Below the pieces are notes generated by a model. The model was not told where the DNA came from, made no database searches, and saw only the letters and a list, made by a program, of their open reading frames with translations. Positions 10,765-20,154 of a DNA stretch of 64,000 nucleotides are shown here, in pieces (position 1 is the first letter of the stretch; each line of letters begins with the position of its first letter). The DNA lies in assembly GCF_000281045.1 (NCBI RefSeq), contig NW_008246084.1, positions 692,882-756,881 of the forward strand, given 5' to 3'. The translations under genes were made by a program, and so were the position numbers. This DNA is from Saprolegnia diclina VS20 (taxonomy: Eukaryota; Oomycota; Saprolegniomycetes; Saprolegniales; Saprolegniaceae).

Positions 10765-13700
10765 ATGCGCATCGCTGCCGCCGGGCCCGAGGCCAGTGGC
10801 GAAAATGCACCGAACGTCGTCCACGTCCTGCACTCGGCGCGAGCGCTCGCAGGCGCGGCGACCCGCATCCAAGCGTGGTTCCGGCTCTTCCGGCAACAAA
10901 CGTCGTTTGTGGTCGTGCGCGAAAAGTACCTCCAACTGCTCGCGACGATCGGAGACGACCACGTCGGCGTGCTGCGGAAATGGTACTGCATCTACCTGCA
11001 GTGCCGCCGCCCGCAAGCAAAGCCGCCGGTCCACGCGGCGTCCTGGGAGGTCGTGTCGGTCCACACGATGCGCCGCACGCTGCAGTCGCTACCGCCCAAC
11101 GCGTCTGCCTCTGTCTCTATTCAACTCGTTTCACACTCGGCGTAGGTCGGAAGAGGTCATTTATGCGTTCTTGGAGGCGCTGCCGTCCCGATGGCTGGTC
11201 GTCGACTGGACAGACCGCGACGACATGGCCCGACGCGCCCGACGCGATGACGACGACGAGGACGAAGACGAAATGCGACCGCAGGACACTCTGCTCCACA
11301 TCGTTGTGCGGCGGTGCAGCAATGTATCCCGCGCCTGCTTGGATCTCTTCCAGCACGATGAAAGCACGAGTCTTCAGCACCTGGTACGCACGCATGGATA
11401 TGCATCTTGTCATGTGTGGGGGGTAGGGGGCGCGCGACCAAAGCATCGTGCACGCTGCCGCCGAAGGCGGGCATCTGCGGACACTGCAGGCGCTTCTCGT
11501 GGCCGGTGGCAACATGCACGCCAAAGACATCTCGGGGGCCACGCCGCTCCACCTCGCCGCCGCCAACGGGCACGTGGCCATCGTACAGTACTTGGCCGAG
11601 ATGATGCACATGCCGCTCAACGTCACGACCGAGAGCGGCGAGACCCCGTTGCATCTCGCGGCGACGCACAACCACGTATCCGTCGTCGGGTACCTCTTGT
11701 CGCAAAAGTGCAATCTCAACGCGGTGACCACGGCCCACTTTTGCTCGGCGCTGCATTCCGCCGCGACACGTGGCCACCTCGACGTCGTCAAACAGCTCTT
11801 ACAGGCGCATGCGGACGTGCTGCCCAATGCCATCGGCAACACGATCCTGCATGTCGCTGCGGAGCACAACTACACGGACATGTTGGCCTATCTAAGCTCC
11901 TTGCCGCACATGGGCAACTTTGCCATGGCCGCCAACAACCGCGGCTACTCGCCACTGCACGTTGCCGCCGTCCATGGCGCCAAGGACGCCTACGCACTGC
12001 TCAATGCCAACCCGTGGCGCAGCAAGCCTGCGCTTGGACTTGTCGCTGTACGCACGGCACATGGAAGCTGACTGAATCGATGCGGACTCTAGGACTATGA
12101 AGGATACTTCCCGTTCGCGCTCTTAGCGCAATCGGACGGCATCACGACCGACGACGCGATTGGACGCTACCTGCCGCGCACCGAAGAAGGTGCGGACGAT
12201 GTGCCAATGTGGCATGCATGTGTCTTCCAGCAAGTGCTGCACACCGCACCCGAATTTGCGTGGGCCGTCTTGGACGCCTACGCGATCGCGGCGACCAACC
12301 AGCATGGCGCCCCGGCGCTCAGCATGCCCAAGGTAGGCTACAGGCACTAGGGTTGCAGTTCGCTACCGCTCATGCTCTTTGATCTTATTTATCTTATTTT
12401 CGGTGGGGTGCGTAGTTGGATGAGATGTACGGCGCTGATATCGAGTCGTCGCTACTCGGGATGCTTCTGGACCGTCTCGATGTCGCGTCCAAGAACGACC
12501 GGTCGGTGCTCTTGCGGCTCTTGCAGCACCCGATTCCGTCGCGCATTTTGCGCGTCAAGTGGAAGTCGTTTGGTCGACGCATCTACTACATGCAGCTCTT
12601 TGGCGCGGCCTTGCTCCTGGTCACCCTCACCATTGGCATTGCGATGGCTCGCCCGAATACGTCGTCGGGCAACGCGACGCAGCCGGCTGCCACCTTTTAC
12701 GTGTCGCTCTTTCTCTGGATCGATTTCGTGCTCGTGTCCATAGCGGCCATTGCCATCAGCTGCGCGTACGAGCGCGTGCTGCGGTACGTGCGCCACGGCG
12801 TCATCCGGTTCCTGCGTGTGACCAAGGCGGCCGTGACCTCGCCGCGCTTTCTGGCCACGTCTCGGCACTTGCCAACCCGACCGACAAAAGGGGGGTTTCT
12901 CCGACGCCGGCTCAAGGAGCTGCTGCTGCGGCACTGCGTCTCGCCCTCGACGCCGTCCACATCGCTCGTCAACACGGTGCTCGCGATGGGTTTGCTCACA
13001 GTGACGACGAGCATCGCTGCATGGCTAACGCTCTTTGTGCTCTTTGGCCTCGGCAGCGCCACCGACGCCTCGCCGCGCACGGCTTTTCTCAACCTCAACC
13101 TTGCGGTTCAGTGGCTAGCAACGCTGTACATGTTGTCGTGGGAAGCTCTCGAGTGGTACGGTGCGCCACGCCGGTACTTCACCTCACACTGGAATTTCAT
13201 TCAAGTCACTGTGTACTGCACCTTGTTGCTGCTGCCATTAAGTGCACCTTCGGACGAGACGCATGGCACGCTCTTGGCGCCGCTGGTGCTACTCTCGTAT
13301 CTGAATTTCCTAGAGCTCCTTCGCTTCCACGACTGGACGGGCCCGATGATCTCGATGGTCCACTACATGCTGCGGGACGTGCGCAATTTTCTAGTGCTAT
13401 ACAGCGTGTTTCAGTTGGGCTTGACGTGCGCGTACTATGCGCTCCTGCAAGGCCAGCTTGGCTTCTCGACCTTCTCGGAGGCGTTCGTGTCGACGTACCT
13501 CATCATGTTTGGCCTCGGCGACGCCGATGTGATGCTACGCTCAGCGCCGTACCCCCAGCAGTATGTGCTCACGATTTGCTTCATGCTTCACTTTCTTATT
13601 GTTGTCATTGTGCTCCTCAATGCGCTCGTTGCTACCATGACCAAGTCGACAGATGCCATCTTGGACCAGGTTCAAGACCAAGTCGCTTGCAATCGCGCCC

Positions 13701-14065
13701 GCACGATCCTGCGCGCCGAAGTGACTGTACCGCACCGCCTTCGCGCGTCGCTCTGGGCGACTCTCCGAGCACGCGCAACGAAGCGGGGCGACTTGTACTT
13801 GTTCAAACCTACGACCGTGTCCAAAGACTATGAACAAGTCGACGATGACGACGGCAACGATGCTAGCGCTGCGATGCAAGCGCTGGAAATTCGCCTCGCG
13901 CAATGTGTCGACACGATCGAGAGCCTCCGACGCGCGCAAGAGGACATGGAAGCCCGGCTTCTCGCCGAGTCGGCCAAGACCCAAGACGCCCTCGCGGCGC
14001 TCACTGCGCTCCTCGCCCAGCCACGCGCGCGAAAACTCAAGCTCACAGACGTCGAAGCGCGGTAG
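10765..14065 (+). CDS. Ankyrin-repeat TRP-like cation channel
   Basis: Probable non-selective cation channel of the TRP superfamily with a cytosolic ankyrin N-terminus. Five exons: 10765-11102, 11146-11383, 11427-12047, 12093-12332, 12416-14065 (1028 residues); introns 43, 43, 45 and 83 nt, all GT..TAG. The N-terminus has an IQ-like helix (AATRIQAWFRLFRQQ), then at least five ankyrin repeats (GATPLHLAAANGHVAIVQYL, GETPLHLAATHNHVSVVGYL, GNTILHVAAEHNYTDMLAYL, YSPLHVAAVHGAKDAYALL). Exon 5 carries about six membrane spans (YYMQLFGAALLLVTLTIGI; FYVSLFLWIDFVLVSIAAI; and others), a pore-like loop TYLIMFGLGDAD comparable to the TRPV GMGD filter, a last span LTICFMLHFLIVVIVLLNAL, and a C-terminal coiled coil. 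The assignment to the TRP superfamily is firm; subfamily and ion selectivity are inferred. Confidence 0.82.
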
Positions 14066-14282
14066 AGACGCAAAGCTGTTTGTTCATCCTGTGCGTCTTG
14101 GTACAAAATAGCTATTAGGACCGTGCACTAAGAAAACAATCAGAAAGGTGGTGTCGACGACATGTGGACGTTTGGATTTGCATCACGTGCTGTCAGCGAA
14201 CGACCCAAGCAGCGTGAAGAGCTCTGCCTACTAAAGTCCGAGGTTCCTACCGACGTCGGAGCCTCGAAGGCCTTGACAAAGC

Positions 14283-14400
14283 ATGTCGTCATGGGCCTCA
14301 CTCGCGGGCTCAAGCGCCCCCAGGCGACTATAGAAGAGCGAGACGAGCCCCGCGCCGCCGCCTGCGCAGCCACGGACCGGCGGGCGAATGAAGAAGGAGA
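14283..14400. repeat. Degenerate dispersed repeat, copy A
   Basis: About 120 bp aligns by eye with 19613-19735: shared blocks include TGTCGTCA, GAAGAGC, GCCGCCGCCTGCGCAGC (14351-14367) and GCGAATGAAGAA. It lies between the convergent TRP-like and membrane-protein genes. It may be a remnant of an old transposon or of a gene 3' end; neither reading frame is recognisable. Confidence 0.55.
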
Positions 14401-14587
14401 TTGCTAGTCTCTGCGCAGGTCTCTATGTATGCAAAGTCTGTGTAATTATGAAGATAACGCGAAACACGTTCATATTTATAAATATATCCTACGCCATGTA
14501 GCTCTGTTTCCAGAGGCGCCAGCGCGACGACATTTATAAACCCAAAAAGGGTAAAAATCGCCCCGTTCCCAGAAGCAGCGTATCGGG

Positions 14588-15762
14588 TTATTTTCGTAAA
14601 TACGGCACAAACACGAGAGCCGTGACGGCCGAGACGCCAAAGCTCAGTGCGGCCATCGGCTTCTTCTTCGACTCGACCAGAATCTACACCATATTCAATC
14701 GATGATCCTGGCGGACTCGATACCATTGTGGACGTGATCGCAGTCGAAAAGCACGACAGCGAGCCGCAAAACGACGAGACAAACTTGGCGACGACGACGT
14801 TCTGGACCGCGCTCGGCACAAAGTAGCTCGTGCCATAGGCTAACACAAGGAAGAGGACGCTTGCGAGGTTGCAGCGCCACGCGCCCCAGTCGACGAGCCC
14901 CTCGTACTTGCCGTGGCCCACGTACATGGACGCAAAGATGCCCAGGCACGACATGAGCATGCCGACCACGAGCTCGAGGGCTTCGTTGACTTGGAAGTTT
15001 CCGAGAAAATGCGCGTCTTTCGGGTCGCTACGTGCGTGCTCACAACCAAAGAGAAGGTACCAGTGCGTGTACCGGACAAAGCCGCTGGGGCCAATAATGG
15101 CGACGAGGAGAACGATCCCGATGAAGAGCGAGAGGCAGTTCCAGAGGTAGAGCACGGGCGGGAGATGGCGTGGGAACTTGCGCGCGTCAATGGACCAGTG
15201 CATGAGCCGCTGCCCGACAAGGAATGCGATCGAAGCGTAGCACATAGTCGAGAGGATATAGAGCGGCCCGAGAAACGCACTGCGCGCGACGAGGTCGCCG
15301 GCGTGGTCGACCATGTAGCAGTAGGACGTAAAGACCCTAAGGCGAGGCTGCGTGAGCCGCGCGCACGGACGAGCTATACCCGAGGAAGACAGTGCGAAAG
15401 TAGCGACAGGCGCGCTTCCACTCGTCTTGGGCCGTCGCGTTCTGGAGCGTGTACGCGCAGCCTTCGAGGAACGGTCCAAGAATGTTGAGGAGCGTCGCGC
15501 TGACGTTGATGCCTGTCGTCTCGTGGGCCCACACGGGAACAAAGCACGTCGTCAAGCACTCGGCCGCGCACGCAAAGAGCACTGCGTGGCGTACGTGCCT
15601 CCAGAGCTTTGTCGCCCACTCCTTGTCCTTGGCCTCGGTCGAGAGGTAGACGACAGGCAGCATGGCCGATGCCATCGCTGGTCGGAGCGGTCCATCTGCA
15701 CTGGCGCTGCCGGCCTCGAGCCCGTCGCCGGCCTTGCGCCGGTTTTGCTGCATCCGTTGCAA
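14588..15762 (-). CDS. Multi-pass membrane protein of unknown function
   Basis: Not recognised. Proposed exons 15762-15371, 15336-14724, 14683-14588 (366 residues). About six to eight hydrophobic spans, e.g. HAVLFACAAECLTTCFVPVW, LYILSTMCYASIAFLVG, LWNCLSLFIGIVLLVAIIG, ALELVVGMLMSCLGIFASMY, ASVLFLVLAYGTSYFV, and a last span ALSFGVSAVTALVFV after the second intron, ending in a basic tail. The 40-nt second intron is convincing because it turns unrelated downstream codons into a membrane helix and a stop. The first intron (34 nt) is unusually short and less certain. The start could also be MASAMLP at 15675. Convergent with the TRP-like gene. Confidence 0.62.
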
Positions 15763-16179
15763 TGTGCAGTCGCGGGCGCATCCGATTGGTCCAGATTCTG
15801 ATTAGGTTCAACAAGGACATTGCCGAATTGGATTCAAATCATTTCAGGGCATTGAGGGCTGATACAGCTCTGCCGCAAGTTGTCGCCAGCCTCGCAGGAG
15901 CAACGTCACTGTCACAGTAGACGATACCGCGGTAGCTAGATAGGGAATTAGAGAAGCTAATGGAGCCGGCACCGACGCCAAGCCCGCCAAAACAAATGTC
16001 GCCGCCATTCACGGCAGCCTCAACCCGAGAACCGAACCCTAGCTCACCCCAAACCCACCATGAGGGCCAAGACCTCGGGCGTATTCAACACTCGGTGACG
16101 CATAACATAGTATTACATTGGCCGCCGCATAGTACTTGTTGATGCAGCATGTCTTGCCAAGACGAGCGAACGTGGCGGG
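15763..16179. other. Intergenic spacer
   Basis: About 420 bp upstream of the membrane-protein gene and downstream of the LRR gene. No motif, RNA gene or repeat recognised. Confidence 0.6.
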
Positions 16180-17736
16180 TCACGGCTGGTCTTGATCGCC
16201 ACGAAGGCGCCGTGCAGCCGTCGCCGAAGCCTCTTGCGCATTCGTGATCTCGCGCGATATCAAGCACGTCCGGTACGGCGGTAGATCCGAGAGGAGTGCA
16301 TTGCAAACCCGCTGGTCGTCGGTTTTGCCGATCGTCCTGGTGGCGTCAATCACTGTCGTCGTCGTGAGCTCCACGTACGTCCACGCATGCAAGAGAGCAG
16401 CGACGCCGCTCGCACCCAGTGGGTTGTTGCCAATGCGCCATTCAGCCAGCCGTGGGAGATGTCCGAGGAGGCTGCTCAGCGCCGCGGCCCCATCAACCTC
16501 GATGGCGTTACGGCGAAGGTCCAACGTACTCAAACGCGTCGTGTGCACGAGCGCCGTCGAGAGCGTGGACGCGCCGACGTCACCAAAGCCTTGGCCGACA
16601 AGGGCAAGCGTCTCAAGCTGCAGCGTATGTCGAAGAAACGGAGCGAGGGCGAGAACGCCGGTGTCGCCCATCTTGTTGGACGTAAGACTGAGATGCGCAT
16701 AGCGTGGCACAAGTGGTGCGAGTGTAAGGCAGTGGGTCGTCGAGAGGCGAACGTTGGTCAAGCGCAGCGTCAAAAGCTGGTGCAGATGCGGCAGGTCGAC
16801 TTCGAGAAAGTGCTGCGTCGCGTGCATATCACTGTCGGTTGCGGTGGAGGAAAGACACAGGTGGAGCGACTGCAGCGGGCTCTGGACAAACACGCCGGCG
16901 ACGCTCTGCATCGGTGACGAGCCAGAGAGACGGAGGTCGAGGTGCGTCAGGTGGCGCGACATTGGGCAGCCGCTATTTCCCAGCTGAAGGTCGGTGTTGG
17001 GTAGTGCCAGAGCTACGAGTGTAGGCTTGAGCCAATAGCGTTGTCGTGGCGAGAGCTCATAAAAGTTGTTCAATGTCAGAGACGTGAGCGGTGTCGCCTC
17101 GATCCAAGCGGCAAGCGCCTCGGCCGCAGCGTCCGGGAAGCGCACCTTGTAGATTGCGCGCAGCGACAGCTTGGTCACGCTTTTCATCGACACGAGAAGG
17201 TCCACGAGCGCGCTGAGCGCGTTGCTCTGTGAGGTGCTGCTCTGTGAGCGCAGCACTGCAAAGTGTACGTCGATCGATCGGAGCGACGCGTTCGCCAGGA
17301 GCACTTCCTGGAGGGTCGCTAGCACACGCGGTAGTATGGCGCGCTTCTTCATCGTGAGGGAGATGGAGATGTGGTCGAGCCTCGGCCACGTGCGCGGTGG
17401 CGTGGCGACCACTGGCACATGGGGCAATCCATATACCATGACGGACAGGCGCGGGTTCACGGTGAGTAGCTGCGCGATCACGTCGTTGGCATTCGCAAGC
17501 TGCGTGAGAATAGCAAGGTTGAGCGTGGGCCAAACAACTTCAAGGCCCAGAGCTTTCGATAGCGTCGCGATGAGCTGCAGCACCGGCGTGCGCATCTGCT
17601 CGGGCAGCGCTGCGAGGAACGCCGTCATGCCTTCAGAAGGCAAATATGTCGCGATGGCCTCGAGAAGCTCGGGCGACAGCAGCATGACGCGGCGCCGGTA
17701 CATGTCCACCGCGGCACCGGTCAGCTGCGTCGTCAT
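16180..17736 (-). CDS. Leucine-rich-repeat protein (ribonuclease-inhibitor-like LRRs)
   Basis: Single exon. The start MTTQLTGAAV gives 518 residues; an in-frame ATG at 17793 would add 19 less coding-like codons. The N-terminus has an F-box-like segment (LLSPELLEAIATYLPS, about residues 20-35). The rest is a series of long LRRs of the RI/NLRC type with LxxLxLxxN-like cores (FVQSPLQSLHLCLSS, LTLRLTNVRLSTTHC, YAHLSLTSNKMGDTGVLAL, LSTLDLRRNAIEVDGAAAL, LAEWRIGNNPLGASGVAAL). No signal peptide, membrane span or NACHT domain, so probably a cytosolic protein-binding scaffold; if the F-box-like segment is real it could be a substrate receptor for a ubiquitin ligase. That function is inferred. Confidence 0.83.
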   Translation of the reverse strand: MTTQLTGAAVDMYRRRVMLLSPELLEAIATYLPSEGMTAFLAALPEQMRTPVLQLIATLSKALGLEVVWPTLNLAILTQLANANDVIAQLLTVNPRLSVMVYGLPHVPVVATPPRTWPRLDHISISLTMKKRAILPRVLATLQEVLLANASLRSIDVHFAVLRSQSSTSQSNALSALVDLLVSMKSVTKLSLRAIYKVRFPDAAAEALAAWIEATPLTSLTLNNFYELSPRQRYWLKPTLVALALPNTDLQLGNSGCPMSRHLTHLDLRLSGSSPMQSVAGVFVQSPLQSLHLCLSSTATDSDMHATQHFLEVDLPHLHQLLTLRLTNVRLSTTHCLTLAPLVPRYAHLSLTSNKMGDTGVLALAPFLRHTLQLETLALVGQGFGDVGASTLSTALVHTTRLSTLDLRRNAIEVDGAAALSSLLGHLPRLAEWRIGNNPLGASGVAALLHAWTYVELTTTTVIDATRTIGKTDDQRVCNALLSDLPPYRTCLISREITNAQEASATAARRLRGDQDQP

Positions 17737-17793
17737 CACGCTGGCCTGGATATGGGCAAGGGTATATAAGAGATGAGGGTGTGTCACGCCCAT

Positions 17794-18493
17794 ACAAACC
17801 TGCGGCGGATGATGCGGGAGGAGCCATCGTATCCGAACTGTCCGGATGATGATTTTTTGTTAAAATTTGATTAAAATGCGCTCCGCGGCCGCTGAGCGGC
17901 GCTTGGGTCTCTGTGCATGTAGCGCTCAAAGCAAAGCTTTTCACGGCGCATGAAGCAGTCCCTTGCATGCACACACTTTAATTGTATAGATTAGTCTTTC
18001 GAAACGCATGAAACGAATTCAGATGCGCTTCGTTAGCCAGCAAATAGTCCAATGTTGGGCATTCTTGGACACACAGACATGAAAATGGAAGTCTTTCACG
18101 GCTTGCCTTAAGACAAAACTTTGCATCCAGAGCGTCGTCATGGCTGACACAAAGAGGATTCACGATAATACTCTGGATGGAGGTCTGCGGCGGCTCATAT
18201 TGGGGTGAAACTCCGCCAGCACGTGTGTTAGGACATAGCAAAAGAGCCACGTACAATTGAAGGTGCCGCTGCAGTTTCATTGGGCGGCACCTAGAATCCA
18301 GGGAGGTGATTGGGCGCCTCCACTTTTGGAGGCCGAAGGTAAGATTGCGTCATCAGCTCTTGATCGATGCATTTCCCCTTGCCGCTTCGCACACTGCACC
18401 GGAATAAAACGATGATAAATAGGATCCAGGATTTTTTCCCTCTCTCTTCTTTTTCGGCTGCGCCATAAATTGCCACTTTACCATTTAAATGGC
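17794..18493. other. Intergenic region upstream of LRR gene
   Basis: About 700 bp, AT-rich. GTCCGGATG at 17840-17848 lies about 105 bp upstream of the LRR start and resembles the ATCCGGAT core found before other genes. A 70-codon minus-strand ORF (18291-18503) has atypical composition and is not supported. Confidence 0.5.
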
Positions 18494-18670
18494 TCATCGC
18501 CATAGGTACAGGCCCGCGCAGCTGTAGCTAAACTTGCTCGCATCCGCCGTCAAGAAGACGTACACGCGGTACAAGGCGCCCGTGGACGCCACCGACACGA
18601 AGGTTTCGGTCATTGTCGCCTCGGGGTGGGTCGCATCCTCAATCTGCTTGAGGTACGTGAGGGTGTTCAT
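18494..18670 (-). CDS. Small ORF of 58 codons, possible small protein or gene fragment
   Basis: ATG at 18670 to TGA at 18494. The composition is gene-like (strong C/G third positions) in an otherwise AT-rich spacer. The peptide starts MNTLTYLKQIEDATHPEA and includes ALYRVYVFLTADASKF; no family recognised, no signal peptide. It may be a genuine short protein, the first exon of a gene whose other exons I could not join, or a remnant. It is divergent from the F-box-like gene, with start codons about 170 bp apart. Confidence 0.35.
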   Translation of the reverse strand: MNTLTYLKQIEDATHPEATMTETFVSVASTGALYRVYVFLTADASKFSYSCAGLYLWR

Positions 18671-18764
18671 GGTGCAAGGCGCCGAGCAATTGACTAACTA
18701 ACTGACTGCAGGAAATGAAATGGCCAATCACCAACATTCCGGCAAGAGTGGTGGTGACCCATGA

Positions 18765-18774
18765 TATCCGGATC
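18765..18774. promoter_or_regulatory. TATCCGGATC element upstream of F-box-like gene
   Basis: TATCCGGATC, matching nine of ten bases of the TATCCGGATA palindrome seen upstream of the BRWD-like and BT1 genes, 66-75 bp before the ATG at 18840. Regulatory role inferred from recurrence. Confidence 0.4.
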
Positions 18775-18839
18775 CGCATATCGTACAAGTCTCCGCAACC
18801 CGACACATCCATTTCTCAGTCAATCCAGCGACAGTGAGC

Positions 18840-19568
18840 ATGGCGGCAACGGACGCGCTGACGGCGATCGTAGCGCCGATGGCCGTCGACGGGTACCTCA
18901 CGCCTTGCGAAGTGTTGCGCATGGGCCTCGTGTGCAAGGACATGCGCGCGTCCTTGGCAGACGCAAGTGATGCGATCTGGCGGCGCTTCCTATCACGGTA
19001 TGGTGGCCGCCTGGCCGACACGCGCCACGACGCGTTCGCTTCGCCGTACCGCGACATCGTAGCGCACCCGCTCGTTCTTTTGCTCCGCGCCGAGTACGAC
19101 TTTGCGCTGGACCCGCGTGATGACGGCGTTCCGAGCGACGTGTTGGCAGCCTTTGCTGCCACGTATGTTGCCCGCTACGTGCACTATGGCGACCGCATCT
19201 GGAGCGTCTACAACGACAGCTACCAGTGCAACGTTCTTGGCCTCACGCTGCGCCACGACGCTGTCGAAGTACATTTTCACGTGACCGGCGATCAAACGGA
19301 AGGCGACCTGCAACACCCGCGCCACGCGACGCTGCACGTCGATGGTCATGCGCTCAAGCCCGTGCGCATGTGGCTCATCGACGCAGATCCGTCATCGTCC
19401 TACGCAGGAATCCTGCGCTACGAGACGCAAGTGATGCGCGACAGCGAGCTCCGATTCGAGTATGGCTGGAGTGGCTACTCGGACGCAACGCTCTGTGCAT
19501 TGACCGACCACTTTTGCTACGCACATGCCCTTGACCACGTAGTCCGCGCGAGACGCCCTGTGGTATAA
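18840..19568 (+). CDS. F-box-like protein
   Basis: Single exon, 242 residues from MAATDALTAIV (ATG at 18834 adds two). The N-terminal 50 residues look like a degenerate F-box (YLTPCEVLRMGLVCKDMRAS ... AIWRRFLSRYG), the pattern of SCF ubiquitin-ligase substrate receptors. The remainder is a mainly beta-type domain without a recognised family (VLGLTLRHDAVEVHFHV, HATLHVDGHALKPVRMWL). No signal peptide or membrane span. Composition is typical of genes in this window. Role as an SCF adaptor is inferred from the N-terminus only. Confidence 0.72.
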   Translation: MAATDALTAIVAPMAVDGYLTPCEVLRMGLVCKDMRASLADASDAIWRRFLSRYGGRLADTRHDAFASPYRDIVAHPLVLLLRAEYDFALDPRDDGVPSDVLAAFAATYVARYVHYGDRIWSVYNDSYQCNVLGLTLRHDAVEVHFHVTGDQTEGDLQHPRHATLHVDGHALKPVRMWLIDADPSSSYAGILRYETQVMRDSELRFEYGWSGYSDATLCALTDHFCYAHALDHVVRARRPVV

Positions 19569-19612
19569 TGCAAAATGACAATCCTTCCACTGGATATATT
19601 TGTCCAATTTAG

Positions 19613-19735
19613 AAGCTTGTCGTCAGGGGTCTCCCTCGCAGCCGTTCCCGGGCGACGACAGAAGAGCAAGATGCGCCACCCCGCCGCCGCCTGCGCAGCG
19701 ACGGCCCGGTGAGCGAATGAAGAAGAAGGAAATTC
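19613..19735. repeat. Degenerate dispersed repeat, copy B
   Basis: Aligns with copy A at 14283-14400: shared blocks TGTCGTCA, CAGAAGAGCAAGA versus TAGAAGAGCGAGA, CGCCGCCGCCTGCGCAGC, and GCGAATGAAGAA. The LTR retrotransposon inserted about 75 bp downstream of it. Confidence 0.55.
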
Positions 19736-19806
19736 TTCGTCTCTACAACTATGCCAAGTATGTGTTCAACAAAGGTGTAGTCGTAGTCGAGCGGGTGAGC
19801 CGCGGT

Positions 19807-19810
19807 GTGT
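19807..19810. repeat. Target-site duplication GTGT (left)
   Basis: GTGT immediately before the left LTR matches GTGT at 24610-24613 immediately after the right LTR: a 4-bp target-site duplication. Confidence 0.6.
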
Positions 19811-19959
19811 TGTAGCGAGCCTCGAGGACGCAAGAGGCTCAGCGAACATTAGAAGGAAAAGCGCTAAGCACGAGATAAATACTCACTTCTGGTTCTGCCG
19901 AGAACTGCGTTCTCGCTCTTTAGCTCGGTCAAAGCAAGCGTGCGGCCACGCTTGTTACA
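19811..19959 (+). repeat. Left LTR (149 bp)
   Basis: TGTAGCGAGC...CTTGTTACA; base-by-base identical by eye to 24461-24609. Contains ATAAAT (about 19876-19881), a possible TATA-like or polyadenylation signal. Confidence 0.96.
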
Positions 19960-19976
19960 TGGTGGTCATACTGGGG
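19960..19976 (+). other. Putative primer-binding site
   Basis: TGGTGGTCATACTGGGG directly follows the left LTR and starts with TGG, as expected for pairing with a tRNA 3' CCA end. The tRNA is not identified. Confidence 0.5.
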
Positions 19977-20154
19977 CCTCCCTACCCGACGGAGAACGAA
20001 AAACGGCGGCGGCGAGGCGAACGACAGGACACGGCGAGATCCAACGACCGGAGAAACAACAGCAAAGGACAGGAATCATGCGGACGGAGAATGGCGACGC
20101 TAACGGACGAATTGTAGAACCGCGAGGCGACGGGCGTAGCAGACGGAACCACTC

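Noticed and set aside
18291-18503. 70-codon minus-strand ORF next to the 58-codon ORF
   Set aside because: AT-rich, Lys/Glu-rich, no motif; joining it to the 58-codon ORF needs an unsupported splice.
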